64,000 nt of DNA from Clostridia bacterium (GTDB taxonomy: Bacteria > Bacillota > Clostridia > Acetivibrionales > DSM-27016). A program made the translations under genes and the position numbers. Each line of letters begins with the position of its first letter. The first letter of the stretch is position 1. The notes beneath the pieces were generated by a model. That model saw only the letters and a program-made list of their open reading frames with translations. It was not told the origin of the DNA and made no database searches. The DNA lies in assembly GCA_026414765.1 (NCBI GenBank), contig JAOAIJ010000009.1:1-64000 (forward strand), read 5' to 3'. This document shows positions 45,358 to 54,090 of this stretch, in pieces.

Positions 45358-46635
45358 TTATTTCTTTTTGGGAATTATTTTTTCCATTCCGTTCATATAT
45401 GGTCTTAACACTTTCGGTATGTTAACGCTTCCGTCCTCATTCTGGTTATTTTCCAGTAAAGGTATAAGTATCCTCGGTGAAGCTATTGCCGTATTATTCA
45501 AAGTATATACGAATTTAAGAGTTCCATCCTTATCCCTGTATTTAATATTTGAGCGTCTGGCCTGAAAATCATTCAGGGTAGAGCACGAATGTGTTTCACA
45601 GTAATTATTTCTGCTGGGCATCCATGATTCGACTTCGTGTTTCCTCACTTGGCCAATACCTATCTCACCTGTGCACGCCAGAGCGATACGGTAATGCAAT
45701 TCCAGACTCTGGAGAATTTCTTCGACATTACCCAGGATTTCATAGTGCAATTTTTCAGCTTCATCATCATCATTTCTACAAATAACTACCTGCTCTACCT
45801 TTTGGAATTGATGCACCCTGTATAGCCCCTTCGTATCTTTTCCATAGGTACCCGCTTCACGCCTGAAGCATGTCGAGTATCCGGCATATTTTCTTGGCAG
45901 TTCTTCGTAAGTCAGCACTTCATTCTGGTGATATGATACCAATGATACTTCTGAAGTTCCGATCAGATATAAATCATCTTCAGTAATTTTGTATGCCTGT
46001 TCTGAACCAATAGGAAAATAGCCCGTACCGTACATAGCAGTGTCTCTCACCATAAGAGGTACTGTCAAAGGAGAAAAGCCCTTTGATACCAGCTTATCTA
46101 TAACATACCGGCAAAGAGCCATTTCCAGGAGTACTCCCTCGTTCTTCAGGAAGTAAGACCTGCTGCCTGCAAACTTGACTGCTCTTGGCACATCTGCTAT
46201 ATCCAGTATCTCGGCAAGTTCCATATGGTCTCTTGGTACAAAACCGAATTCGGGTTTATTACCCCACCTTTTTATTTCCACATTATCTTCATCGCATTTA
46301 CCTGGAGGAACCTCCGGGGCAGGTATACTGGGAACCCTCAGCATTAATTTGTCAAACTCAGTTCTTACAGTTTCCAGATTTCTCTCCTGAAGAGTAAGCT
46401 CCTCTTTTATGCTTCTTACCCTACTTACTGCGTGCTCTTTTTCATCTCCCTGCAGTGAGGGCGCCGCTTTTGAAAGGTTGTTTCTTTCTGCTCTCAGTAT
46501 TTCAGTCTGCTGCAAAATATCCCTTATCCGTACATCTAGTTCCAATAAGCGGTCGATATCCGTATCCATCAATTTATCTGCCACTGCTTTTTTTACTATG
46601 GCAGAATTATTACGTATAAAGTTTATGTCCAACAT
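45358..46635 (-). CDS. serS: Seryl-tRNA synthetase
   Basis: 425 residues. The N-terminal coiled-coil arm (about 30-100) that holds the long variable arm of tRNA-Ser is followed by the class II core. Motif 2 (YSTCFRREAGTYGKDTKG) and motif 3 (LNNTAIASPRILIPLLEN) are clear. The start follows AGGAGGGGTATAT. Expression is controlled by the T-box leader at 46672-46915. Confidence 0.97.
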   Translation of the reverse strand: MLDINFIRNNSAIVKKAVADKLMDTDIDRLLELDVRIRDILQQTEILRAERNNLSKAAPSLQGDEKEHAVSRVRSIKEELTLQERNLETVRTEFDKLMLRVPSIPAPEVPPGKCDEDNVEIKRWGNKPEFGFVPRDHMELAEILDIADVPRAVKFAGSRSYFLKNEGVLLEMALCRYVIDKLVSKGFSPLTVPLMVRDTAMYGTGYFPIGSEQAYKITEDDLYLIGTSEVSLVSYHQNEVLTYEELPRKYAGYSTCFRREAGTYGKDTKGLYRVHQFQKVEQVVICRNDDDEAEKLHYEILGNVEEILQSLELHYRIALACTGEIGIGQVRKHEVESWMPSRNNYCETHSCSTLNDFQARRSNIKYRDKDGTLKFVYTLNNTAIASPRILIPLLENNQNEDGSVNIPKVLRPYMNGMEKIIPKKK

Positions 46636-46671
46636 ATATACCCCTCCTATGCTAAAAATCTAATCAAAAAC

Positions 46672-46915
46672 AAAAAACCCCTCATTCCTGCAAATATATA
46701 CAGGGACGAGAGGCTTAACCCGCGGTGCCACCCTAATTGATTGGAATACTCCAATCCTGCTTAATGCACTATAACCGGTGCGGCGGTCTGATTCATCATC
46801 AAAATCTCAGGGGTGGAATTCTTAATATGTATCGTCCGGTTTGCACCAGCCACCGGCTCTCTTTTCCAAACACACATCGCTTTCCCCGTCATCGACTACT
46901 TTATTCTTTCGAGCT
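46672..46915 (-). promoter_or_regulatory. T-box riboswitch leader of serS
   Basis: The T-box sequence GGGTGGCACCGCGG (complement of 46720-46733) is a perfect match, followed by a terminator hairpin with a T-run near 46672-46713. A Stem I-type region with AGAGAG and GGTGCAAACC lies upstream, and GAATTCCACC may present UCC (Ser) as specifier. Uncharged tRNA-Ser would bind and prevent termination before serS. Confidence 0.9.
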
Positions 46916-46929
46916 CGATATTTCTATAT

Positions 46930-46958
46930 ATTTTACACCAATAGGGCAATACTTTCAA
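46930..46958 (-). promoter_or_regulatory. serS T-box promoter
   Basis: TTGAAA (46953-46958), 17 bp, TAAAAT (46930-46935) on the minus strand. The -35 touches the last codons' end of the upstream PBP gene (46962). Confidence 0.7.
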
Positions 46959-46961
46959 GAA

Positions 46962-48389
46962 TTAATTTGTTTGTCTTCCCAGCCACTGCTTCATCACTTC
47001 TCTTGCAATAGGAGCAGCTGTTCTCCCTCCGGTACCGCCACTATATTCAAGGATAACAGCAACCGCTATCTGCGGATCTTCAGCCGGTGCAAACCCGACA
47101 AACCATGTATGCTCCTTATTATCCTGCTTGCCTGTCAGCTCATTTTCTGCAGTCCCTGTTTTACCTGCCACATTTATTCCTTTTATGGCAGCACTTTTGC
47201 CGGTTCCGTTCAGAACTACCTCTCTCATCATCTGCCTGACTTTGTATGCATTTTCCCTTGATATGACCCTATCGGCAAAAACCGCCGGCCTTATGCTTTT
47301 CACCTCTTTAGCCTGATGAGATTCAATGCGTGTAACCAGCATAGGTTTCATCATTACCCCATTATTTGCGATGCAGGCCGTTATCATGGCCATGTGTAGG
47401 GGAGTAACAAGGACTTTCCCCTGTCCTATACCTACAGCAGCCATATCTGCCTTACCCATATTGTCATATGAAAATCTGCTTTCATTAACAGGTATATCAA
47501 ATGGTATATCCTGACGGATACCAAACCTCTTAGTTATATCCCTGAGCTTCCTCTCGCCAAGTTCAACCCCAAGCTGTGAAAAAACAACATTACTTGACAC
47601 CGCCAGAGCTTTCTCCATATTTATCCTGCCATATGCTTTTCCGCCGGAATTAGAAAATTTCTTACCGTCTATTGTTATAGAACCCTTATCATCGTAAGTT
47701 CTGCTCTCTAATCCATTTTCCAGTGCCGCTGCACTAATGATTAATTTAAAAGTTGATCCGGCTGTATATAGCCCCATGGTAGCTCTGGGCAGAAAAGGGG
47801 ATATCTGTGATTCTACAAGTTCCTGCCATTTTTCCGAGAGTTTTTTTGTGTCAGGGTCAAAACTCGGATTACTTACCATGGCCAATACTTCTCCGGTTTT
47901 AGGATTCATCGCCACAACAGCACCGTTCCGGCCACTCATCATCTTTTTCGCATACAGCTGGAGTTTGTGATGCAGACTTAAGTAAATATTGTTTCCATAC
48001 TTTTCGCTGTCCGATAATCGGCTCTTCATTCCAAAAACAGAACTCAGCCTGCTGATATCCAGTAAATACTCGTTATATGCGGATTCGACCAGCGTTCTCC
48101 CGTAAACCCTTGTGTTATAGCCGATAGAATGTGCATATAAATCTCCGTAAGGATATACCCTTTCCTGTTTGTTCTTCACCCTTACACTTTTTGCAAGTAC
48201 TACACCGTTTCGATCAAAAATACTACCTCGTAAAACATTATCTTCCCTTTCCCATTGCCTCCTATTATACGAATTTGTCACTATCCTTCCTTTAGTGAAC
48301 AGTTCGAAGTAGGTAAGGTAGGCTACCAGGCTGAAAAACAAAAAACAAATTGCTATAAGGACATGTACAATTCTCTTATTTTCCGGCAA
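46962..48389 (-). CDS. Class B-type penicillin-binding protein (PbpA/FtsI-like)
   Basis: 475 residues. One N-terminal membrane helix (about 7-28), a short dimerisation part, and a transpeptidase domain with S212-TFK (SxxK), SSN (SxN) and KTGTAEN (KTG). It crosslinks peptidoglycan outside the membrane. It starts at TTG (48389), with GGGAGG 8 nt upstream, 3 bp after the FtsW/RodA-like gene. The FHA-RodA-PbpA arrangement is known from actinobacteria and some clostridia and suggests a phospho-controlled elongation or septal synthase pair. Confidence 0.92.
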   Translation of the reverse strand: MPENKRIVHVLIAICFLFFSLVAYLTYFELFTKGRIVTNSYNRRQWEREDNVLRGSIFDRNGVVLAKSVRVKNKQERVYPYGDLYAHSIGYNTRVYGRTLVESAYNEYLLDISRLSSVFGMKSRLSDSEKYGNNIYLSLHHKLQLYAKKMMSGRNGAVVAMNPKTGEVLAMVSNPSFDPDTKKLSEKWQELVESQISPFLPRATMGLYTAGSTFKLIISAAALENGLESRTYDDKGSITIDGKKFSNSGGKAYGRINMEKALAVSSNVVFSQLGVELGERKLRDITKRFGIRQDIPFDIPVNESRFSYDNMGKADMAAVGIGQGKVLVTPLHMAMITACIANNGVMMKPMLVTRIESHQAKEVKSIRPAVFADRVISRENAYKVRQMMREVVLNGTGKSAAIKGINVAGKTGTAENELTGKQDNKEHTWFVGFAPAEDPQIAVAVILEYSGGTGGRTAAPIAREVMKQWLGRQTN

Positions 48390-48392
48390 CTG

Positions 48393-49649
48393 TTATACCT
48401 CCCTTTTAATATTTTCCGTTGAAGAAATCGCTTGCAGAATACCAAGAGCAATAAAGCTTGTGGTTAATGAACTCCCGCCATAACTTATAAATGGCAGTGT
48501 AATACCTGTCAATGGAATCAGTTTTATAACACCGCCTACTATTATGAACGTCTGAAACCCAAATACTGCGGTTATACCAAGAGCAACAACCTTCCTGAAC
48601 ATATCATCAACACTTAAAGCTATTTTGAATCCCCTGTATGTGAGAATAAAATAGAGCAGTATAACTGCAACTCCGCCAAATATGCCCATTTCCTCACAAA
48701 TAGCCGAAAAAATGAAGTCTGTATTAACCTCCGGAATAAGGTCAGGCCTCCCCATGCCTATCCCTGTACCAAAAAATCCCCCGGTAGCTATCGCAAAGAG
48801 TGATTGGGTAATTTGATAGCCTTTGCCCGCAATATCAGACCAGGGATTAATCCATGTGTCAAATCTTACCTTGATATGGTAAAGGAATAGAAAACCTCCA
48901 ATACCGCCAATAAAAGCTGTTATCGCATTAACCAAAAGAAATGAGTAGCTTTTCTCAAAAATGTATAGCATTGTGAAATGAATCATAAAAAACAATAGTG
49001 CTGATCCCCAATCCCTTTGCAGTATCAAAAAAACAATAAACGAGTAAGAAATCAAACTTACAGCCAGTTTCCTCATAAGATTGTTTTCCGGTAACAGCAG
49101 CTTTTTACTTAAGGATATATACTGTTCGGCTCTTTTGTAGAAGCATGCAAGTGTAAAGATAAAAATTATTTTAATCAATTCAGCAGGTTGAAAACTATAA
49201 CCCGCAATAACTATCCAGTTTGTAGACCCTTTAATGTTTTCCCCGAAAACAAGGGTTGCTGTAAAGAGCAAAATTGCAGCGGCTATATAATATACAATCA
49301 GCTTATCCCAGAATCTTATTTTCAGGAATATATAATAACTGATAAAAAACAGTACCAGACCCCCGGCAAACCAAACGATCTGTTTGAAACCCAGCTCCCG
49401 CTCCAGGCGGTATATCATTATAAAACCTATACTTGCAAGCATTGATACTATTAAAAACAGGTACTCATCACCCAAAGATTTTTTCACAATTATGAAATAT
49501 GTTGTACATATCAGGCTTATTACAATGAATCCTGCCAGCAGTATGTACCAGTCAAAAGGTTTCTTGTAAAAATACAAAAGCGCAAAAGCCATAATATCGG
49601 CCAATACTATCAAGCTAACCGGACGTTTATAACTGATTATCCATGCCAT
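48393..49649 (-). CDS. FtsW/RodA/SpoVE family SEDS peptidoglycan polymerase
   Basis: 418 residues, about ten membrane helices. GKGYQITQSLFAIATGG, LIPEVNTDFIFSAICEE (the catalytic loop Asp) and LPFISYGGSSL near the C-terminus are SEDS hallmarks. It polymerises lipid II together with the adjacent class B PBP. The RBS GAGGTGG is strong. It lies 9 bp after the FHA gene. Confidence 0.93.
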   Translation of the reverse strand: MAWIISYKRPVSLIVLADIMAFALLYFYKKPFDWYILLAGFIVISLICTTYFIIVKKSLGDEYLFLIVSMLASIGFIMIYRLERELGFKQIVWFAGGLVLFFISYYIFLKIRFWDKLIVYYIAAAILLFTATLVFGENIKGSTNWIVIAGYSFQPAELIKIIFIFTLACFYKRAEQYISLSKKLLLPENNLMRKLAVSLISYSFIVFLILQRDWGSALLFFMIHFTMLYIFEKSYSFLLVNAITAFIGGIGGFLFLYHIKVRFDTWINPWSDIAGKGYQITQSLFAIATGGFFGTGIGMGRPDLIPEVNTDFIFSAICEEMGIFGGVAVILLYFILTYRGFKIALSVDDMFRKVVALGITAVFGFQTFIIVGGVIKLIPLTGITLPFISYGGSSLTTSFIALGILQAISSTENIKREV

Positions 49650-49658
49650 ATATCCACC

Positions 49659-50102
49659 TCATGTACCACTGTCCACAAACAGGAAATCCAACTGCCCTAT
49701 ATGTATACGGTCACCGTTATTCAGGGCAACTGCCTCATTATTGATCTGTGCGCTGTTTACAAAAGTTCCGTTGGTGCTTCCCATATCCTCAATATAGTAT
49801 TTTCCATTACGCAAAACAAACCTTGTATGTTTATTTGATATGTAAGGATCATTCAGGATAATCCCATTTCTTCCGGAACGGCCCAGCTCAACATTCCCGC
49901 CAAGTATATAGGTCTCTTCTACCTTAAATCCAAGGCGTTCACGCCTGTTAACAAGTTTAAGGTATGGGGAGTCCCCTGAGTGCCCGCCCTTTGCACCAAT
50001 TGATTTTATATCAAGATATATGAGCCTGATTACCCCAAAAATGAACAAATAAATTACCGTAATAAAAATGTACTTAAGCAAGGAAGATAACATCTCAAAC
50101 AA
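49659..50102 (-). CDS. Membrane-anchored FHA-domain protein
   Basis: About 147 residues. An N-terminal membrane helix (LKYIFITVIYLFIFGVI) is followed by a cytoplasmic FHA domain at about 75-140 with GRSGRNGI, SNKHTRF and GSTNGTFVN, which bind phosphothreonine. A TTG start at 50102 is chosen because AGGAGG is 9 nt upstream; the GTG at 50144 lacks a site. It leads the FHA-SEDS-PBP operon, suggesting control by a Ser/Thr kinase, although none is in the window. Confidence 0.85.
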   Translation of the reverse strand: MFEMLSSLLKYIFITVIYLFIFGVIRLIYLDIKSIGAKGGHSGDSPYLKLVNRRERLGFKVEETYILGGNVELGRSGRNGIILNDPYISNKHTRFVLRNGKYYIEDMGSTNGTFVNSAQINNEAVALNNGDRIHIGQLDFLFVDSGT

Positions 50103-50296
50103 AATTTTACACCTCCTCAAATAAGCTTTTATATCGCAAAGCACCTCTAAAGCACATTATGAATTTCGCAAAAGCTGCTGGAGTTTTTGGATAAACAGCT
50201 CAAATTTTTAGCTTTAGGGTTATTTATATATAATTATACACAATTATTCAATAAAACTAAATTCATATAAGATATTATCTCTTTATATATAGATAA

Positions 50297-50330
50297 AACC
50301 GCACATTCCTATCCAGTATAGTGTGCGGTT
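50297..50330 (-). terminator. Terminator after the EFR1-type gene
   Basis: AACCGCACA and TGTGCGGTT form a 9-bp stem around a 16-nt loop; TTTTATC follows on the minus strand. The rest of the 270-bp gap shows no other feature. Confidence 0.6.
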
Positions 50331-50372
50331 ATGTTCCAAATAGTTCTTTTTTTGCAATATTCCTTTTTATTA

Positions 50373-51293
50373 TTAATCCTTCTCTAACAGATATTTCCGG
50401 ACACCTAAAAGCAGAACACCTTTACATACCTTCTTAACAGGCTCAAGCTCAACACCTTTCATCCTTTTTTCCAGCGCATTAAGATCAAATCCTTCCTTTA
50501 CCTGAACAAAGCTGTATTTTTTAGTGTATATTGATTTAGACGGGCATCCATAAATACATCGAAGACAGATAATGCATCTCTCACCAAACACCGGATTGCC
50601 ATTCTCCATTGATATGTTTTTTCTGGGGCAGCTCTTTGCACACCACCCGCATCCTGTACAACTATTATGAATTTTAAGGTCCATTCCGAATCTTTTAGCT
50701 TCTTTCTTCTCCTGTTTACTTAAAACTGCTGTCATTATCCATGAAGAAATATGCAATCTTGTTCTCCGGCGAACTCCGGAGAGTATATCTGAAATACAAC
50801 ACTCAGCCTTTAAAGGCAATACTCTTAACAGCCACCCTCCCAGTTGATCATTAATACCTATTATCCAGTTGGATGGCATTACTAACATACGTTCATATGT
50901 TACTTCATAACCCTTTCTTTCAAACTCCTTTATACTGCCGACACGACAGGCAGAATTCGGCCAAACCTCTCCCCCTCCTGAAACAGAAATAACAGCAACC
51001 GGTATTCCGTTTCCATACGGAAGTCCTGCGATCCAATCATACACAGGTTCCGGTGCATCAAGGGCATGTACGGCATAAATCAGAATTAAGATGTCTGCAA
51101 GCTGCTCTTCTTCCTGCAAACCACAATCTTTACATTCCTGCATGTCTAAAGACACTTTTTGGACTTCTATACTTTTTTCTGTCAGCAGTTTTTCAAAGCA
51201 ATCTGCAACCCTCTTTGCCCCGCCGGTACCAGAAAAATATACTATTTTAGACCGTTTGAGTGACCTATTATGAAAATCCGATGCACCACTCAT
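50373..51293 (-). CDS. EFR1-family flavodoxin-ferredoxin fusion
   Basis: 306 residues. The N-terminal flavodoxin-like domain starts IVYFSGTGGAKRVA, the FMN phosphate loop. Two 4Fe-4S motifs at the C-terminal side (CTGCGWCAKSCP and CIICLRCIYGCP) make a ferredoxin domain. Such proteins carry electrons between low-potential carriers; partner unknown. The RBS AAGGGGG is clear. It lies downstream of the TetR gene at 51349 by 55 bp and is probably regulated by it. Confidence 0.88.
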   Translation of the reverse strand: MSGASDFHNRSLKRSKIVYFSGTGGAKRVADCFEKLLTEKSIEVQKVSLDMQECKDCGLQEEEQLADILILIYAVHALDAPEPVYDWIAGLPYGNGIPVAVISVSGGGEVWPNSACRVGSIKEFERKGYEVTYERMLVMPSNWIIGINDQLGGWLLRVLPLKAECCISDILSGVRRRTRLHISSWIMTAVLSKQEKKEAKRFGMDLKIHNSCTGCGWCAKSCPRKNISMENGNPVFGERCIICLRCIYGCPSKSIYTKKYSFVQVKEGFDLNALEKRMKGVELEPVKKVCKGVLLLGVRKYLLEKD

Positions 51294-51348
51294 AAAAATC
51301 CCCCTTAATAGATCATTTTATATGGATTCTTTGTACAACTCATCCCAT

Positions 51349-51942
51349 TTATTTCTTAACTAAAACCGAATCTACAAACTTTTCGCCGAAGCCTTTTATT
51401 GTCTCATCCAATTTCAGTTTCTTATCCAGGACAAGATACGCCAGTACTCCGTCAAGAGCCGATATAAGCGCAACAGCACTGGCCCTAGTATCATGCTGTA
51501 TAAACTCTCCCGACTCTATTCCCTTTCTGAACAATCCGCTAAAAAAATCTATATGTTCTTCCAGATATTTTTCATATAGATTAAAGATTCCACTATAAGA
51601 TAAAGCCTTGGTCATTGAGAGAAAGAAGAATATGAGCTCTTTTTTATGAACCGTCCAGTATTCCAGGTAGCTCCGTATGAAAAATTTCAAACCTTCTTCT
51701 ACACAAGGATGCTCTTTTATAAGTGACTTCATGGCATCTACAGGCTCATTGAGTTTTTCGTTAGCGTAGAGCAGTACCTCATCCTTGCTCCTGAAATGAT
51801 GGTAAAGCCCACCTTTGCTGACTCCTGCCTTTCTTGCAATAGATTCCATGGATGCATTCTCATAGCCTTTGTCCAAAAACTCATCTACAGCTGCATTCAG
51901 TATATCTCCGATACGTTTATCTTTTGATTCCTTCTTTGTCAT
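51349..51942 (-). CDS. TetR/AcrR family repressor
   Basis: 197 residues. The N-terminal HTH (MESIARKAGVSKGGLYHHF, about 29-47) is typical; the C-terminal ligand domain is variable. A perfect operator-like palindrome, TACCGAC-G-GTCGGTA, lies 26 bp upstream, just after the -10 of its own promoter, so it is almost certainly autoregulated. It is co-directional with the EFR1-type gene downstream. Confidence 0.92.
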   Translation of the reverse strand: MTKKESKDKRIGDILNAAVDEFLDKGYENASMESIARKAGVSKGGLYHHFRSKDEVLLYANEKLNEPVDAMKSLIKEHPCVEEGLKFFIRSYLEYWTVHKKELIFFFLSMTKALSYSGIFNLYEKYLEEHIDFFSGLFRKGIESGEFIQHDTRASAVALISALDGVLAYLVLDKKLKLDETIKGFGEKFVDSVLVKK

Positions 51943-51967
51943 TAATACTCATCCTTTACAACATTCC

Positions 51968-52016
51968 TACCGACGGTCGGTATTTTAATTATACTTCATA
52001 ATGTTACCAAAGTCAA
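51968..52016 (-). promoter_or_regulatory. TetR promoter and palindromic operator
   Basis: TTGACT (52011-52016), 17 bp, TATAAT (51988-51993) on the minus strand. The palindrome TACCGAC-G-GTCGGTA (51968-51982) starts 5 bp past the -10. A bound repressor would block the transcription start of tetR and the downstream EFR1-type gene. Confidence 0.85.
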
Positions 52017-52017
52017 T

Positions 52018-52055
52018 AAATAAGCGCAGGATTTATACCTCTGCGCTTATTTATT
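52018..52055. terminator. Terminator after the two-component operon and gene remnant
   Basis: AATAAGCGCAG and CTGCGCTTATT form an 11-bp stem with A/T tails. It overlaps the last stop codon of the remnant at 52051. Confidence 0.75.
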
Positions 52056-52239
52056 CAGCTACATTATGTATCTTGTCAAAAGTATTCATGTATTTTTCCA
52101 TGTAAGGTTCACCTATGTATTACCAGTCCAGGCTAAAAATTCTTGAATTCTTCCAATATCCCTTAAGTGCAACCTCATCATAGGGCAGATACCATATTAT
52201 AGTACCTGTCCTTTTAGCTATGAATGGAATAACAATACC
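52051..52239 (-). pseudogene. Decayed gene remnant after the response regulator
   Basis: Directly after the response-regulator stop, the same frame reads GIVIPFIAKRTGTIIWYLP, then YDEVALKGYWKNSRIFSLDW, a TAA (52120-52122), then YIGEPYMEKYMNTFDKIHN and VAE before a final TAA (52051-52053) inside the terminator stem. The composition is protein-like, with Trp, Tyr and charged residues, and has no start codon at the front. I read it as the 3' end of a lost gene with one in-frame stop. The family was not recognised. Confidence 0.5.
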
Positions 52240-52863
52240 TCAGAAATTTTTAAGATAAAAAATAGCCAACTGTGTTCTATCCCGCAGTCCGAGCTTTTCC
52301 AGGAGTCCAGTCACATAATTTCTTGTGGTTCCCTCACTTAAATAAAGCTTGTCTGCTATTTCTTTGTTAGAAAGTCCCTCTCCTACAAGCTTCAGCACGT
52401 CAAACTCTCTCTGAGTAATGTCAAGACTGCGGATTTCTTTTTTTCCGCCATCCTTTAGCATCGAAGTAAGAGCACCTGCTACTTCCTTTTCAAAGACTGT
52501 ATTCCCTTTTCCTACCGCCCTAAGGCATTCTATAATGCTGTCAGAAGATTGATTTTTCAGTATATATCCCTCTGCCCCGCTTTTTACAGCTTCCTTTATA
52601 TACTCATCATCCTTGAAAGTTGTAAGAATAACAACTTTAACATCTCTAAAATGCTCTTTTATAAGTTTTGTTCCCAATACGCCATCAAGGACTGGCATTC
52701 TTATATCCATCAAGACTATGTCGGGCTTCTCTCTTTTACACATTTCAAAAGCTTCCTGCCCGTTGCTCGCAGTACCCATTACGTCAAAATCCTCTTCTAT
52801 TTCAAGGAGTATTTTTAGTCCATCCCTTATTAAAGCATCATCATCAACTATGAGAACTTTCAT
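52240..52863 (-). CDS. NarL/LiaR-family response regulator
   Basis: 207 residues. The receiver domain has the D8-D10 acidic patch, D54 in IVLMDIRMP and the conserved Lys in GYILKNQS. The C-terminal LuxR-type HTH (LSNKEIADKLYLSEGTTRNYV) ends normally. It overlaps the sensor kinase gene by 20 bp. With the ABC genes upstream it resembles the Bacillus LnrJK-LnrLMN (linearmycin resistance) layout. Confidence 0.92.
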   Translation of the reverse strand: MKVLIVDDDALIRDGLKILLEIEEDFDVMGTASNGQEAFEMCKREKPDIVLMDIRMPVLDGVLGTKLIKEHFRDVKVVILTTFKDDEYIKEAVKSGAEGYILKNQSSDSIIECLRAVGKGNTVFEKEVAGALTSMLKDGGKKEIRSLDITQREFDVLKLVGEGLSNKEIADKLYLSEGTTRNYVTGLLEKLGLRDRTQLAIFYLKNF

Positions 52864-53947
52864 TAAACAAGCCTCCCTCTCCTATTTCTGCCGGCATCAG
52901 GCATACAATCATAAAGCCGTCACTTGAATCCAGTGAAATAGTTCCACCCACGTTAGCTGCCCTTTCTTTCATTCCGCTGATTCCAAGCCCTTCCTTCATT
53001 TTAGAACATCCGACACCGTTATCTTTAATATATAGCCTGACAAATTTCTCATTTATATCAATTTTTATATTGACACTGCTTGCCTTTGAATGTTTTGATG
53101 CATTTGTCAGCGCCTCCTTTATATTTGTGGCCAGTATTTCCATATAGTTAGGAGAGATGGAACCAAAATCACCGGAAAACTGAAAATCAATGGGGCAAAA
53201 CCCAAACTCATCAATAATACTTTTTATATATTCAGCACCCAGAATTTCTCTCGGTTTTATGTTATGAACAGTATCCCTTAGAAGCGTAACTGCCTCTGCA
53301 AGACTGTCTATGGATTTTTTCATAATACCTTTTGATTTCTGTCCGTCACGGTCAAAAAGCTTGTATGCAGCTTGAAGCTGAATAAGAATACCTGCTATGC
53401 TGTGTCCTATATTGTCATGGATGTCTCTTGCAATTCTGTTTCGCTCTCTTACTTCAGCAAGATATGCAATATCCCTGGTAGAGTTCAACAGTTTCATTTT
53501 GGCAGTCTCAAGCTCGTAGCGCAATCGCCTTTCTTCATCAAGAATTGCTTTATACTTCTTTTCTTTAACTTCGGAATACTGGATTACATAAGCAAAAAGT
53601 CCGGAAACTATTGCAATCATCACTATTAATACAAAATTGGGTTTATCCAGCAAAAAATACGGAATAGCTGCTGTCAGAGGAATCAGGCCTACGTACATCC
53701 TTTTAGTGACAAGATCGAACGCCGTAATGCCAAACAGTATCCCCAGTGAATCATTATAGTGAACCGCTGTGCATATAAGTCCAAAAGAAATAATAACAAG
53801 AGCTGCTGAATCATACAACCTTTCTTTATAGATATTGACAGCCGCTATCAGCATGGTCACGAGGATTTCCCCGTATGATACTAAACCATGCATAGAAAAA
53901 TATATGATTACATAAATCAGAAAGAGAGATTTATATATATACCTCAT
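52844..53947 (-). CDS. Sensor histidine kinase (HPK7, LnrJ/LiaS-like)
   Basis: 367 residues. Up to five or six membrane helices (about 5-140) have very short loops, suggesting intramembrane sensing. A coiled coil follows, then HisKA_3 motif RNRIARDIHDNIGHSIAGIL, then a HATPase with DNGVGC and GLGISGMKERA. It is co-translated with the response regulator. It probably senses membrane-active antibiotics, by analogy to LnrJ. Confidence 0.9.
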   Translation of the reverse strand: MRYIYKSLFLIYVIIYFSMHGLVSYGEILVTMLIAAVNIYKERLYDSAALVIISFGLICTAVHYNDSLGILFGITAFDLVTKRMYVGLIPLTAAIPYFLLDKPNFVLIVMIAIVSGLFAYVIQYSEVKEKKYKAILDEERRLRYELETAKMKLLNSTRDIAYLAEVRERNRIARDIHDNIGHSIAGILIQLQAAYKLFDRDGQKSKGIMKKSIDSLAEAVTLLRDTVHNIKPREILGAEYIKSIIDEFGFCPIDFQFSGDFGSISPNYMEILATNIKEALTNASKHSKASSVNIKIDINEKFVRLYIKDNGVGCSKMKEGLGISGMKERAANVGGTISLDSSDGFMIVCLMPAEIGEGGLFNESSHS

Positions 53948-54090
53948 TTAGTACCCCTTACATCTGATATGTCTTTAATCAAGAATGCTTAATGTTCTGT
54001 CAAACTTTAAGAAATGAATTCGTATTTTAATTATAGCAAAAAAGGCAGAAAAATAGTATCGCTATACTATTTTTCTGCTCATATATCTGT

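Noticed and set aside
52051-52239. C-terminal extension of the response regulator by stop-codon readthrough
   Set aside because: The regulator already has normal length and a normal HTH end; the shared frame is expected by chance one time in three, and two further stops follow.
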